Assembly (NCBI GenBank): GCA_017163975.1 | Contig: JAFFSR010000239.1 | Location: 7,378,001-7,442,000, forward strand | Source of the DNA: Anastatus disparis | Lineage: Eukaryota; Arthropoda; Insecta; Hymenoptera; Eupelmidae | Length of the DNA stretch: 64,000 nucleotides | Reading direction: 5' to 3' | In this document: in pieces, positions 24,501-39,300 of the stretch | How positions within the stretch are numbered: the first letter of the stretch is position 1 | Layout of the letters: the number at the start of each line of letters is the position of its first letter | The notes under the pieces: model-generated | Told to the model about the DNA's origin: nothing | The model's input: only the letters and a program-made list of their open reading frames with translations | Databases searched by the model: none | Translations under genes and position numbers: made by a program

Positions 24501-27171
24501 CGTTATTGACATTCATTTTCGAGTTTTATAAATTTTTTAAATTAAATATTGAATATTTATTTATATAAAAAATGCAGGAAACTTTTGCCAGCAGATTATT
24601 CAACTGAGCAAAGTTTTTAATTATCTTCATTTTCTTTATTTTTCTTTCTGTCCAGAAAAGTTTTCAGTAAATAGAATAGTGCTATCAAAGTAATTGAATT
24701 TTAACAGTTTTTTTTCTTAATTAAAAATAAGTTAGTTCACCTCATTAAAAGTTGACAACAATGTTTTTAATATTATATTATCAGTAGTAAATTATAAATT
24801 TTAGAAATTAACATAAACTGTAGTTTAATCATCTACTAATTTAATAAATGAATATTTTAACAGATATCTACTATGAAATCTTATTTTAAAAAATTTGATA
24901 TTAGAAATTTATTATCTTTGTTAAGTATAATTGATTATAATGAAATTCGAATATAAAATTAACACATTAAAATAAAATTTTCATATTGCAATTATAGTTG
25001 AATAAAAAAATAGTTCATATATTAATATTAAAAATTCTTATATATTAATTCTTACCTTATTGTACCAACACAAACGACGTTGAAAAATGAAAAAAAGATT
25101 TATATTTGTAGTGAAAATAAGTAAGGAAATTAGAGGATCGTACTATATTTCATTTTCAACCACATTGTGATATTTTCGATCTGTTGCTTACAGAAATTAT
25201 TTGCATCATTAACACGGATTCGCGTAACAAATGTCATAATTTCTTTTGCATACATTCTTATTTCTTTTGAATTATGTACGTCTTTTGGGAAATGCGTTTT
25301 TTTTTCGAAAAGCAATATTTGGCACGATAATTGTTTTTAATTACTTTTTTTATTGAAAATAAAAGAAACAATAAATGGCGTTCTGTTTTTTATTTATTCT
25401 TAATCGAGTTTTTCGCAAAAAACGCTAATACTTGTCTTATAAAGTACCATTCATTACAAAAGGAATATATTTTAGTATCATCATCTTTATAAATACTTAG
25501 CCTCGTCATCAATCGAGCTTTCGATATTTCATCAATAATCTTTCAATCTCATAATAATAAACAAAAACAAAACGAAATTTTCAATTATGCAAAAAAAAAA
25601 CATATTTTATTACATATAACGTTAACAAAGTGTAGTACATAAAAAAAGTCTATAGGACACTTGATATTTATAAATTTTAATTATTGTTCCGCAAAAAAAA
25701 GTGAAAAAATACACGTGGGACCAAATTTAAGCATTTTATTTTCAATTATGTATTGCAAAGGGAAATTTATTTTTTTAACTTCAATTTAAACGCGAGTCAA
25801 ATCCGGGACTCACACGCGACTAGGCTTACGTTTTTTCATTTGTATTGTTATTTTTCTCTTATTCGATGATGTCCTATCGATGGGATATCTTCGTACTTAC
25901 AAACTATCTAGGTACATTTTCGCGTTGATATTTAAAGCACTGGCACTCGTGAAAGCTAATTAAAAAAAACAAATAGTTTATAAAAGTAATTACTTCTTTC
26001 CTGTTAAATATCTTTCTATTCTTTTGTGTGCGTGTTTTAAAAAAATTCTGAGAAAAATAAATAAATTATTATCATAATAAAATAAAAGTTAAATAAAAAT
26101 TATCACTGAAGAAATTTTTGGCAACGTTTATTCAAAATTATTTAAATAAATTATTTTATTTAAAATGATACGCATATTTACAGAAAATATTTTTGAATTT
26201 GCAGAAAAATCTTAAAAAATCACATAAAATTATTAAATGTCGCATAAAATTCCCAAAAAATTTATTTACATGTCTTTAAAAAAAATAAGTTATCGATACA
26301 TCAAATAAAGCAAGTTTGTAATCATACAAATAAAAATTTTAAAATAATTAAAATTTCTATAAAAAATAAATATGGTTCGAAATAAAAATCATACAATTTT
26401 TCTCAGAACTCTTCAGTACACATACACTTATCATTCTTCATTCCAAGTAATAGATATGCTTGTTCTCTTCTTATTTCTCTGTTCAAAGAATGTCTTTCTT
26501 GGTTCTTAGATATGTTGTGGTATAAGGTAGGAAGGGTAAAAACAAACTGAAAGCTTTCTTTATTTGATCATTGCCCATAATTCGGTGAATATCGCAAAAA
26601 TAAACAACAATGTAATTATCGCAAAATAACATTTTTTCATAATCACATAATCAAATAAAAAATATTATATGATGATACGCGCTTACATTCGAATTAAATA
26701 TACATATCATTTAGCGTTTTTATTTTTATACATTTTAAAATTAAAATGTTACACATACGCATGATTCTTAAAAAAATGTTTCACACTCGCTCTATCATAC
26801 GCACGCATTTTCATATTATCCGTACTCTACGCTTGATATACGACAAAAATACCCTTTTTAAGGTGTTCTTCTGAAATTACAATTTTAGTAATCATTGAAG
26901 ACGCCTTTAAAATTATCACGTTTTATATATATATCTATGAAATAAGAGTAAGTTTTTCTTTTAGGAAGCTTAATTTACAATATTACAAATTTTATTTAAC
27001 ACATACTTTTGTCTGCTTTGGTCATTGTTCAATTTTTTTTTCACACTTCAGCTTTCAGTCAGTAGAATAAAACATTTTTTCGCTATTAGTCCCAGTATCA
27101 TACAAGTCAAGCTCCTAAAAGAAAAGCATCATCTAAATTTATATCATACGATTAATGTTCACAATTATCAG
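18512..27171. other. Gene-free region following the last highwire exon
   Basis: The region opens with a strong donor (GTAAGTGTC), so its first part is highwire intron. I looked on both strands for the conserved continuation (the Gly-rich segment with an Arg-Leu-Ala-Arg-Trp-Leu-Gln-Pro motif) and did not see it. Slightly GC-richer patches occur near 19080-19450, 21430-21500, 22140-22250 and 23330-23480, but none reads as a conserved exon. The end nearest 27171 probably contains the 3' untranslated region of the minus-strand gene. Confidence 0.5.
26991..26996 (-). promoter_or_regulatory. Possible polyadenylation signal AATAAA
   Basis: On the minus strand AATAAA occurs here, about 225 bases beyond the second in-frame stop and 390 beyond the annotated stop of the membrane-protein gene. 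AT-rich DNA contains this hexamer often by chance, and other copies lie further downstream, so the true 3' end is uncertain. Confidence 0.3.
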
Positions 27172-27219
27172 TCAAAATTCGCTTGAAACCCACTGATTCG
27201 CGGCTTCCTCGGTAGCTCG

Positions 27220-27387
27220 TCACAGTCTGTAGACACGTGAAGCATCGCTTTCTTCCACCGACAGTTGCTGCTGCTGTTGTTGTAACATCAGCTGCGTTTG
27301 TTGATGATGTTGTCGTTGCCTTTGTTGTTGTCTTGTAGACGTACGATGTCGCGTATCTCTCGAGCTGGAAGCTCGCGGAGGCTCTCG
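27220..27387 (-). other. In-frame 55-codon extension behind TAA stop (readthrough candidate)
   Basis: Directly after the TAA at 27388-27390, the same frame stays open for 55 codons to TGA at 27220-27222. The predicted tail begins REPPRASSSRDTRHRTSTR, has a Gln-rich middle with a run of six Gln made of mixed CAA and CAG codons, and ends LSVEESDASRVYRL. The stretch is clearly GC-richer than the sequence beyond about 27175 and resembles coding sequence. A further 15 codons follow the TGA before another TGA at 27172-27174. Programmed stop readthrough is well documented in insects. An unspliced GC-rich UTR is the simple alternative. Confidence 0.4.
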
Positions 27388-30300
27388 TTACAACTCAGTT
27401 GTAAGAGGTTCTGCTTTTTCAACGATTACATGAAATTCGGTCTCTCGATATAACCTGCCATCTGGTACTACCATCGTTATTCTACTATCAACTGGTCCAC
27501 CACCTGATGAAGCATTTTCTCTGTTGATAACACCATTATTCGTTTTGGTGACTACATCAGGAGCTGATGTGGGTACACTAATCCACCGTTTCTGAGAATC
27601 TCTACGACGCCTTCGGCAGCAATAAACCACTAAGCATGCTGCAATTATCAATACAAGGAGGAGTCCAGATAAAGACAGAATTAATAGTAACATTGAACTA
27701 CTGAATGCGCAATGGCGAGCTTCAAATTCGACGAAGCTTGAGGTGTAACCAGAATCCTGATCTTCCAGACAAAGAAAAGTTTCTGGATCTTCAACACTGG
27801 ATTCTAAGGTAAATGGTGGTGCTACGATGCTCGTGCTGTCTTGGGTTGTTATCAGTCTCGAATGAGCGTTCGTATAATTAAGTATCTGACTTTTCCATGT
27901 AGACAGTCGACTGCAATCACAAACTTGATTTACCAAAACATTGTTAAGCTCCGTGCGAAAACTCGTCCGGTCAAATATAAGTGAACCTTCTTCAAAGCTG
28001 CGTAAACTATTGTTTTCAAATGTAAGGCTGTAAAGTTTTCCATTTGGGGATATTAATCTATTTTCTGTGTCAGCACGTATCGAAAGAAATGCGCCAAATG
28101 CAACATTACCCAAAGTATTATTTCTGATAATGACAGTGCCACGAACACTAATGTCGAATGCTTGACTTTCGAGACTGTCAACAATGCAGTTGAGTATAGC
28201 AACAGTATTTGGTCTTTTAATGATGAAAGCTGAGCTCCTAACAGTTCCCATCCTTACACCGTTGAGCATGAATTTGTCGTAAACTTCGATATCATTCATT
28301 ACTCGACTGGGTACTTCATTACCAAAGGTTCCACCTATTATATGTAAGAATCTAACATCAAATTTTTTGAAAGCAAAAGCTTGAACCGCTTCAATTTGAC
28401 AATTTTTCAAAGTTATGCTATTAGTATTGACGAGATTCGCAAAAGCAAATGCTGAAACTTCTCCTATCCTTACATTTTCTAATACAATAACCTCAATATC
28501 GCCATGGAAGACATTACTCGGCAACACATCCAAAGTACTGTTCATCAATGTTATTCTTGTATTAACAGCCTTTTGAGACAATTTAAAGCTATGTCGCATT
28601 AACGTTAAGTTTGCCACGTTAACCAAATCCACCGAGAGAAGACCATCCATCTGTATTAGGCTTTGATTAGCTAGAAGAACTGTCGGGCAATTAGTAATAT
28701 TAATTCGACTGGTATGTCTTCCTAAACCCCATTCGCCTTCAGATGTAAGGATCAGCTCCTGTAAACAAAAGATAAAAGATTAATTTGATTGAGAAAATTT
28801 TTATTTCTTTAAATAGGTGACAGGATTTAATGACTAGTTGAAGGATCAAGGAATGCAAATAAGTTTTACGGAAAACGTAAAATTTCTAAGAATATAGAAG
28901 TGATCAAATTATTATTCAACCACTTATTAAACACGTTTTTTAAAGTAAGATGTGTAGAATGTTTACTCCTATTGTTTCCTTGGAAAGATTAAGGATTTAC
29001 CTAACTTGATTCATATGGGCAAACAATTGTAAATCTATTTATCGCAATTAATAACCGAATTCAATCCATAAACAGAAAGACAACCGGTATAAAGTTCTTA
29101 ACATTTAGTTATATTTACATTCATAAGATCGACTTATGCACGAGGTCAAAACAATAACTGCTTTTCGAAACTAAGTATGAGTCCCATATCAGCGTCAAAT
29201 TCATCATCCGTTTTAAAGTTTTGAATGCAACCAGTATATAACGGAATCTACCTTAGCTTTCTGAAATCCGACGGGGTTTTGCTAATAAGGGTCGAATCGG
29301 CGTAATTGGCCGTCTAACTGCTTGAAATTGTCGACGACGTACGTATGCCTTTCTCTTCCTTCCCACCAATTAACGAAGAAGCGCGTTCACGGGAATAACG
29401 TCGTTATTATAATGATCAAGCTTAACTTTCTGCTGTTACTGTAACAGCTGGTGGGGTCGCACCTTTAGAATGTTGATATCGCATATTCAAAAGCTGTCTT
29501 AACGAGAATTGATTGTCAACGCCACGTTATTTCTGAATTCTTTTTTTTAACTTCAATTTCTTTATTGCTGTAGATTCTCTTTTATGGATATAGGCTATTA
29601 GGTTTTTAAATTAGACTCGATTCTCTTGAATAACTTTATTAATTGATTTTAAAAATACTTTTAAATTATGACGTGAACGAAGCAAACGATTCTTTCAAAT
29701 TTATTAATATTTTAATTTTCATTAATGAATATAAGCATTAGGAAAATTGAATGGTTGCCGATTTAAAAATCATAATTAAAAAATTTCAATATAAAATCTT
29801 AAATTTAATTAGAAGTAGAGTAGATATTTCTGTCAGTTTTGAGCAATTGAGTAATGAGTCTTTGTAAATTAAAAGAGATTTTAAAATGCATAGTTTTTAT
29901 TGGTAGTTATTCAATCTTACGACTTTCGTAGGTCACTTGAAAGTTTTTTTTTTGCACTTTTTATTCACCGGAAAGTGAAAAAAAAAGAACCATTCAGTAA
30001 AGTAATCTTTGTAGGCCATTTTTTTAAGCGACTCTTAGTTCTGAAGCAGAAAATCAATGAAAAAAAATTGAACAAAGAAAAAATGTCGTTGATTTAAAAA
30101 ACTTACTGAAAAGTATTGAATTCAAAAATTAAAATTTTCCATAAAACATAGAAACAAACGATAATAATGAGCTAAACTTTCTATAATTTCAAACAAGCAT
30201 GAAAATTACAAAATTTCTTTGAAACTCATTTCGTTATTTAAAATTTGAATAAATATCATCCTAAACGTATGTACTTCGTAAACATTCGATCCTGAAGCTG

Positions 30301-33300
30301 CGATATTTTCTTTTACCCATGAGAATAGTCTTTATTCATCGTTTTGTTCCGTGCTTGCTATTACAACATTTGCATCGTTTTTATATCCTGAAAAAAATAT
30401 TAAAAAACTGTAGTCGAATATTTCAGTTAGGGCTTCGGGCTATACCTTTAATTAAAGTCAGTTGGTCAGTTTTCAAAGGTTTGATAAAGGAAAAGCCAAT
30501 CAATATAACGGAATAATACATTTTTCAATTTCATATTTATATATTTTCAATGCTACTACGATGTCTGTGTTGAAAGTATTTTAAGAATTATTAGTACAGG
30601 GATGGAAAGAGAATGATTTAAATTTTATTTTTATACTTTTGATAGATAGGATAATAATTTTAAAATGAAATTTTAACAAATTTCATTTGTTTTAAAATGA
30701 AATTTCCGATGATTTACGAGTCATAATATATTTTTAATAGAAAAAGTCTTGAAATTACAAAAATTCACTGTAATCGATAAAGCGACATACTTTAAAGAAC
30801 GAGAAAATAAATTCTCTATCTATAAGAAATTCTTAGAGAAACTTTTCATGAGGGGATTTTCTCTCAATGTGCTCTCTTCGTAACCTTCGTATGGCAAACT
30901 TCTCCAATTACAATTTTCGCTAGGAAAGAAGAGACTAAAAAAGATGTGAAAAAAAAAGAATTTATTCCTTATTTTATTAGGTCAGTAGAAGTGTTAAGTT
31001 AGTCGAGGTTATACCGAATGATTAACATCAGCGGATGTCAGCCGCACCGTCGATTTCCGAATACTATTTCCTTAAACTTTTTTTTTCTTATCTTTTACTA
31101 TTTTTTTTCACGCCACGTCGTGAGATAATTTCCACGGGGACAAGTCGTGAAATCGTTTTCTTCAAGTCGATAGCTTAAATGCACCGTCGAGAGTCTTAAC
31201 GTTATACTTGATTAAGTTTTCAAATCGTTTTTACTGTGGGGACACATTTTCCTTTTTAAAATGGATGAAATTTATTAGTAGGTCGTGAAAATTTTTCAGT
31301 CTTTTAATTTTAATCTAATCCATCATTCAATCAAAGTAATTATAAAAGTGAAAAATATAACAACGTAAATTAATTGATTTTGATGGATCGTAGATTCCCA
31401 ACAAAAATTTTGTAAACGTGGTATGAACTTTGTATAATTAATAAAAAAAAGAGGCACACAAAAGTAGAAATGAACAAATAATGAGATTAAATGAACGAGT
31501 GTGAAGTTATTAACTTAGATGAGAAAAAATTTTGAAGCAATATTTCGATTAAGAATGTAGGTCGTACGAAGAATCCAAGAAATCATATATTAAAAAATTT
31601 TCTGATTAAAGTTTTCTTGAAAGCCATTAAATTTTTAAAATTTTCTCACCTACTCAATTTATATTAAAAATATAGTTTTCAACTTTTATAAAGTAATAAT
31701 ACATACCCATGATGAAATGAACAAAATTAAATGAGAGAAAAAAGTTAACTTTTCCAAATAAGTACTCAAAATGAAGTTTGTAAAATCCAATGTTTATGAG
31801 AAAATAGTTCATCATCTATTTAATTTTCTAAATTATGGAACTTCATATTTGATTTTTTATTTATTTTTTTCATTAGAGTTTTATATTATTATAATAATAA
31901 AAAAAAACCTGATGTCGATGTAATTTATCATTTCTTTTCTCTTACAATATGATATTATGAACAAACTTTACAATGCAATTTTTAACGAGAAAAAAATAAT
32001 AAAATTTGATAAAAATTTGAAAAGTTGAAAAAAAAACATACTTATTGGAAAGTTAAGTTTGTTCAGTATCGAGAGAAACATCTTTTCTCCTTGCAAGTTT
32101 CTAATGAAAAGCTTTCTTCTTAAAGCGAAAGCGTATACTTTTTTTATCAACTACGTTCGGAAATCGAGATTCTTAGTTTCTTTATCTTTTATTAAAATGA
32201 AACGAATATCATAAGAAATGAAACTTGAAATATTGAAATTATGTCATTTTTTTCTTCATCCTCTTATCAGTTTCTTGTTAAAAGCAGTTTTAAAAGTTTT
32301 TTCTTCTAATTTCAATATTAAGAATCACTGCTCGATTCATTGCTTTATATCGATTCGCATATCTCGAATAAGCAAATTATTATTTTTTAAACATTTATTA
32401 GTAAATTTTTATTGTATGAATTTAAGATTCGATTTTTTGTTCCTTTCTATATATAAATTAATTGTCAAAATTTAACAATAAAAGTTTATCTATTAAGATC
32501 ATATAATTTATTACAGTTAAATCAACAAACAATATCTTTAGAATCTGATATCATCAAGACTAATCATTCTTTACATTTCCACAATAACTTTCATTATCCT
32601 CAAAATATACCCTTCGGCTTAAAAAAAAAAAGAAATTGAAATCCTCTTCAATATACTGAAAAAAAAGTATAGGTATGCATGTGTTTTAGTTTTTCTCCCT
32701 GTAATCGAGCAAAATGTCAATCACGCATTCAACAATTTACAATAGGATGCTTCGTTACCTTCGTACTCTTTTTTTTTCTTTTTTTAAATACAAACGAACA
32801 AACACATATCCACACACATGCAAAAAAAAATGTGCGGCTCTTTTATTTTTTTCGTTGAAGCATCATTGCATGTATTTCGTATCTACGCGTAACAATGCGA
32901 ATCTGAACATGAACTAAGCTTTTTGAAGTGTCAAATCCAACCTCTTTTATGTTAGCTAAATTATTGTCACGAAAATTTTATGCTTAATTTGTAATTTTAA
33001 TTTTTCTTTTTGTTCTTTGTTTGATTAATTTTTAAGACATATGACATTTTTTTTTCTTTTTATAAACTATATTTAGTTTTCCAACGTTTATTCTTTAATA
33101 TGCCACTGATTCATTAAAAAAATGTTTGAAACTAATTGAATTTGAAAAATTAATTTTAAAAGTCAATATAATAGATTGGATATTCACTCGTAAAACTTAA
33201 GCTCACGAAAGATGTAATACAAAACTTAATAAGCAGAGTCAAATAATTTTTATTTTATTAATTTTTTCTTTTTTAATGAAAAACCACTACCATCATAAAC

Positions 33301-36300
33301 ACAAAACCTTTAAACTTTAAACCTTTCTCAAACGACTTTTCTTTATACATTCTATAACTACTTACTATTTCTATATTGTAAGAATCTTTTTTTTTTTATT
33401 ATCCTATAAAGGATTTATGCGAAACAATTTTGCTCATACTCATTCCGTTTTGTCCTCCATGCACCATCAGAACAAGGAACAATCGACGCTTTTATTTAAA
33501 ATGCATTTTTGCTACATTACTATACTTTGTACAGTCGAGTAATTTTCATAATAATGACGTGGCGAATGGTGACGTATGAAAAAGTATTATGCGGTATCTT
33601 TTTTTTCCTTTTTAAAATGGATATAAAAAAGCTTTGTCGATGATATGGTTTTTTGTTTATGTATACGCGTATTTTTGGAGGCTTTTATTCACTTATGAAT
33701 GAATTGGGTTTGGGGTTTACGTAGACGCATGTTAAATTTTTTGACACTCGTATACAATTATTGAAAATATTCTGAATGAGTTTATTTTTTTATAATAAAA
33801 ATACTGATAAAAACAATCGTACAAAAAAATTCGTGTGTTGATTTGAATGTTTAACGTTTAGCAAAAAAAAATAAATGTTGAATCCATGATGAAATAAAAT
33901 TTTAAAGTTTCATATTTAATAACCCTAATCTATTGCTAATGTTGACAAAATTTTTATCTTTGTAAGTAAGTCACTTCCTGTACCTCTTCTTGAAAACATC
34001 AAACTAAACAAACTATCGCAAGTTTAACGCTTGTATAAACAAGCATTCAAAACCATTGCGAAACTGGTCATTTTAAAATCAACAAAAATTCAACAACTTT
34101 AAAGTGTACCTCTAACATGAAAACTTTTTGCATTAATAAAAAAAAGAAAAACCGAATGAAAAACAAGCCAAAAACTTTTCTCCTCAACTTCTCAAAGCAT
34201 TTGCATTTCTAATTAAGCTCAATTAAAAGGTAGAAAATAAAAGCATGAAAAAAAGAACCCCTGACAAATCAATGGAAAGAGAATAAAAGTTTATGTGTAC
34301 ACTTGATTTCAGTGCTTTTACGAGCTGCATGTATTATGCGTAAGAAAAATTTCTTTGAGTCTTTTTTCTTACTCCGCATCAACAACGGATGCATCTTTTA
34401 ACGTTCAACGATGTTTTATTATTATTATTAAAAATTGCTCATTTAAATGATAACGAGATTCGACAATGCTTAAATTTTTTAGTATTTGTTTATTTTAGCC
34501 TTCAGATTTGTTTATTTGTTGTATAGATAAATGCTTGATAAATAAAGTTAAAAATGTTTGTTTTTATCTGTTCTATATGAAAAAGTAATTACATTTTATT
34601 TCTAGATAAAATAAAGTATGAACATAAATATTAATTTTTAAAGAAAAATACATTTTCTTATTATACGTCAATTTCATACACTTGCAGATAAATGAAAAAA
34701 AAACTATCAATATTAAATAATATAAAATAAATTATTATTATTTAATTAAAAGCACTAAAAAAACTTAACTTACGAAGTAAAACAGAAAATCGAAAACAAT
34801 TTCACTTGAAAAGAGTCGTAAACTCTTTGAGTATCAGAAGGGAAAAGTTTCTATCTCACGTTTAAACAAAGCTCTACTCAATTTTCCCTTTTTAACATCC
34901 ATCCCATCAAAAATAAAGATTAACCTTATTTTATCTGTCTTACTCTCTCGTCAAGTTATATCCTCTCGTTAACCTTAAAACTAAACGAAAATCCCAATAA
35001 ATAAAGGTTATATAGAAGCGAGAATAGGAACATTGTTATAGAGTGCAGCTAATCCTTAGCTTGGACATTTAATCCAGCCTGCGTATATAAGAAAAAGAAA
35101 GACAGAGAAAGTTTTTAAAGGGTAGAATTGTAAAAGTAAGATTATGGCAGAGGAAAGAGAGAGTTTAGAATAATTTCTACGAGGTTTAACCAGAGGACTT
35201 TGTGTAAAGTCGTTTCTCTTTTATTGTTTCTGTGTATGCGCGTGTCTTTTAGTTTTACAGAAAAATCGTGAAAATGAACGAATGCGTTTACATATAAAAA
35301 AAAATTGTGCCTAAGGTTATATTACGCGTGGTAGTTGTAACAAAAAAAGAAATAAAATTTGAGAAAAAGGAGACTTTGTTGCTGTACCTTTGACGTTGAT
35401 GTTCTTTTGTTGTCATTGTTAGACTGAAAAGTAACTCTTTTCTTTTGTAATTTTTTTTATTTTTATATGGGATCTTGGTTAAAGTATTAAAAAAATTCTT
35501 TTAATTAATTTTAAATCTTTATATTTTAGTAGTGCTGGTATAAATTAAATATTATGTTAAATAATAAATTTTCAAAAAGCAGACATAAAGCATATTTACT
35601 TGAAATAAAAATTAATGCATATAAAAATTAAAAAGAAAAAACGTCTCAAGGCAAACTATAAATAAAATGTTATTGAAAAGAGACGAGTCAAATTATTTTT
35701 TAATGTGACCACAGATAAAGTTACGTAAAAATTTTTTAACGATCGCTTATTAATAAATCAGAATTGCTCCAAAACAGATCGTTTTAATTGTCTCCAAAGT
35801 GTTAAAATTATTACTCTTATTTCAACTGTTAATTTAATCATTGAAAAAGACAATCAAATTGAAAAAAAAAATTGTAAATTTATCTGCGTTAATTAATAAT
35901 CAAAGCGACGTTTAAAAAGCCATTTAACCATATCCTTATATCATCCTTAATTTGCTTTTAAATTTTCCGGTGTAAATCTAAATTTCATCGCATAAATATA
36001 ACCCCAATGTACGATATATATCTTTTGTTTTTGAACCTTTAAAGCCATTTACAACAAAATGCTTAAATATATATATGTATACGTATATATAGAAAACTAT
36101 GTGCACTGTGTTTTGTGGAAATTAGGTAGGATTAAAAGCGCCTCAAGTAGGACATTAACTTGCATTTGCGTAATTTTGTACTTCTCTCTTACTCTCTCTC
36201 TTACTCTCTCATCTCGAGAAAGGGGATCGTTTATGCACTTAAAGAACATTGTAAAACTACGATGTTTAAAAAGCTTGTGGAAGGGACTATCTTCTCTTTC

Positions 36301-39300
36301 TCTGTCTATCTTTTTTTTCTCTATCTCTCTCTCTTGCTACTTCACTTGCGGAAATTTGCTTCGCGCTAACGTAATTATTCTCGTTCGCATTTTACGTTTT
36401 AGTTGTAACTAATTTGCTGTTTTTTTAGTTTAATTATCTCGTGCTTGAGTTAATTTTCATGCTAAATTTTTCGTTGTTTTTAGCCAGTTAATTAGATTAT
36501 TAAACCATTATGTTCTCTTTTATTTTCTTCTAACGAAGCTTTTTATTAACGTTGAATAAACATAAAAAAATATCTTTACCCAAAGCTGAATAAATTCTTT
36601 CGTCAATTTTATCTTTAAAACTAGAGAAAAAAGGCGACTTGTATCATAAAGATTCGACAGTATAAAGAGGAGAGAAAAAGAAAAAAAGAATATATATATA
36701 AAAAAAGGGAGAAAAAAAGAGTGTGTTTGGATAGGCAATCGAGCGTACTTATCACGACCCCTCGATCGACATGGCATTTTCGCTCGTTCAGTTTATGCGA
36801 CACGCGACGCCTCTATTCTTTTGGGTGCCCGAATGTGCATGAAGCATACTAAAAAGAAGTTTTTTATTTTTCAAAGATTTTAAATGTGACATGCTGTAAT
36901 TCATATGAGTTTTTATTTGTTTTTTATTTGAATTTAATTTTTTCTCGTTAATTATTATTGATCACAACAAAATTCTTTATTGGTTATCAATAATAAACTA
37001 TTTTAATGAATATTCTGATCAAAGGATAATAAAAATATATATTTATTAATTTTTATTTGATCTATATTTTTAGTATGTTTGAACAAATAAAAAATAATAA
37101 CTCAAAACAATTTTTGTTACTTTGGCTTGTAAAAGTTGTATAATACAGTGAGTCATAAAATAGTTGTAAACGTAAAAAATTTCTTGTAAATTTTTTTTAC
37201 ACAGAAAAAAATATTTATTTAGCGAAGTATTTCAACTTCAAAGAATTCAAATTCAGTTTAAAAAATATTTACAAGATCTTAATCAAAAGCTTATAATTCA
37301 AATTAGAGTAATGCGAAAGCATTTACAGTTTCAAAAGTTTTGTTTTATTATCAAGCAAGAAAAATTAATTTTAAAACGCAATGAAATATTTGAAATTATT
37401 AATGTCTATATTAATTCATGATTATACGGAAAAAATACATATTTGACCAACGTTATATTAAAAAGAAAATTGAAAAACAAACTTTGTTAAAAGAAAAAAA
37501 AAATTCACGGTACTAATTATAGCTTTTTTTTATTACGTAAATATTTGAATATCGCAAACTACAAAATTTTTCTACGTTTTCTCTTCAATATTAGAATTTT
37601 TTTCTGAAACAGTTGTATTTCAAAGTAAAATAATATTTTTCAGTGCCATAAAAGTTTATTCATAGAAATTAAAATAAAGAATACAGTCTCCTTTTTTTTA
37701 AATCTTTATGCAAATTCTTAATAAATGTAAAAGCTTTCACACGTAAAAAGAAAGAAAAAAAAAGAGATTCTAAAAGAAGTTGTAAAACATCAACTTACTG
37801 ACCTCTATACTGCCCATTAAAACGTGTACCTTTGACTCATAAAATTTAATCAGGTCGTACCCTCTCGAATATGATTTGTTTTTAGATTCTTAAATGAAAA
37901 AAAAATAGAGAAATTTGATTCGCGAAGCTTTTTAACGCATTTATATGCTTGTCTATTTTAATTTTTCTCCTTGCTTTTTTGAAAGTTAAAATTACCCAGT
38001 GCTCTCTTTATATTAAAATCAGTGTAAAATTTATATGAATTATAACGTTGGATGAATAATAATCAACAATCAGAGCTAAATTTAGAATAGTGTATCAGAT
38101 ATTTGATGTTTTGAAATATCATGTGCTCTGGGTTTTAAATGTGGTTTTTGAAACGCTTATGGAAGAAATATTATCATGATTTTGTAAAATTATTGAAGAG
38201 AACGGCTTGATTTATGGTTTGTATTCTTCTCGAAAAGTTCAACATTCTAAAAATCTATTAAAATATTTCAACTTCCACGGAAATCGATAAGCCTTCATTA
38301 AAATTTAAATCATCGAATGGAAAATAAACGAAAATTTAAATATTTATAAAACCGTTTTGTCGAATGGTAATTATGCCTGCAATCAATCACGAATTCAAAT
38401 AAACTTAACATGCCGCAAATAATCAGCAAGTATTTATACAAAAAAAAGTTCAAAATTCAGTTATATCTCTATCCTCCTTAGGAATAATCTCATTTCCCTT
38501 AATGAATGCTATAAATTATCGTGCGTTTATTTAGACGAAAATCACCAGCAGTAATTTCAAAAGCAACGTGACCTTGGGGAATTCATTTAAGGTAAAAGAA
38601 AAAAAAGAAAAGAAGAAGGTTCAGGTACGCAAAAGAAGAAGAAAAAAAAAAGGAAAGAGAAACATAGAGAAAAGAATAAGAATAGTTGGTTAGGTTACTC
38701 TTGAGGGATAGCGATCACGTGACCTACGTCAAGAGGAGACTTTTTCTTACTAGGAGGAAAAATGAGACTGTTTAAGAAAGATTGCTTGGTGCATGGTGAC
38801 TTTTCATTCTCTTATAATTTCAAGAATAAAAAATAAAAGAAGACTTGAAACAAACAAAAAATTGGTACCGTGGAAAGACTCCTGGTTTAGATTGGAATAT
38901 TAAACGGATGTTTAAAAGTACTAGTGCCAAATATATCGTTTAGTTTTATGAAGAAAAAATTGTAGAATGCAGTTTGTAATAATGTAAAGACTAAATTTGA
39001 AAATCAGCGTTAAAATTAACATTGATGTTATGAATTTATCGATCAAACAGGATTGCATCATCATTTAAAAATAAAATAATATTAATGAATATTAATGAAT
39101 CGAATTTCACAATTGATACTAACAATAAAGTTATCAATTTTTATTTACACTCAGAATATTAATGATAAATTTAATCCAAACAATAAGTTTATTTGGAATG
39201 TTATTTCATTCTTAAATTTAATACCGGATGTTTTGATATTAATTTTAATAGTGTATATTGGGCTTATTACTTTATTAGTCTACGGAATCTATGTTTACAA

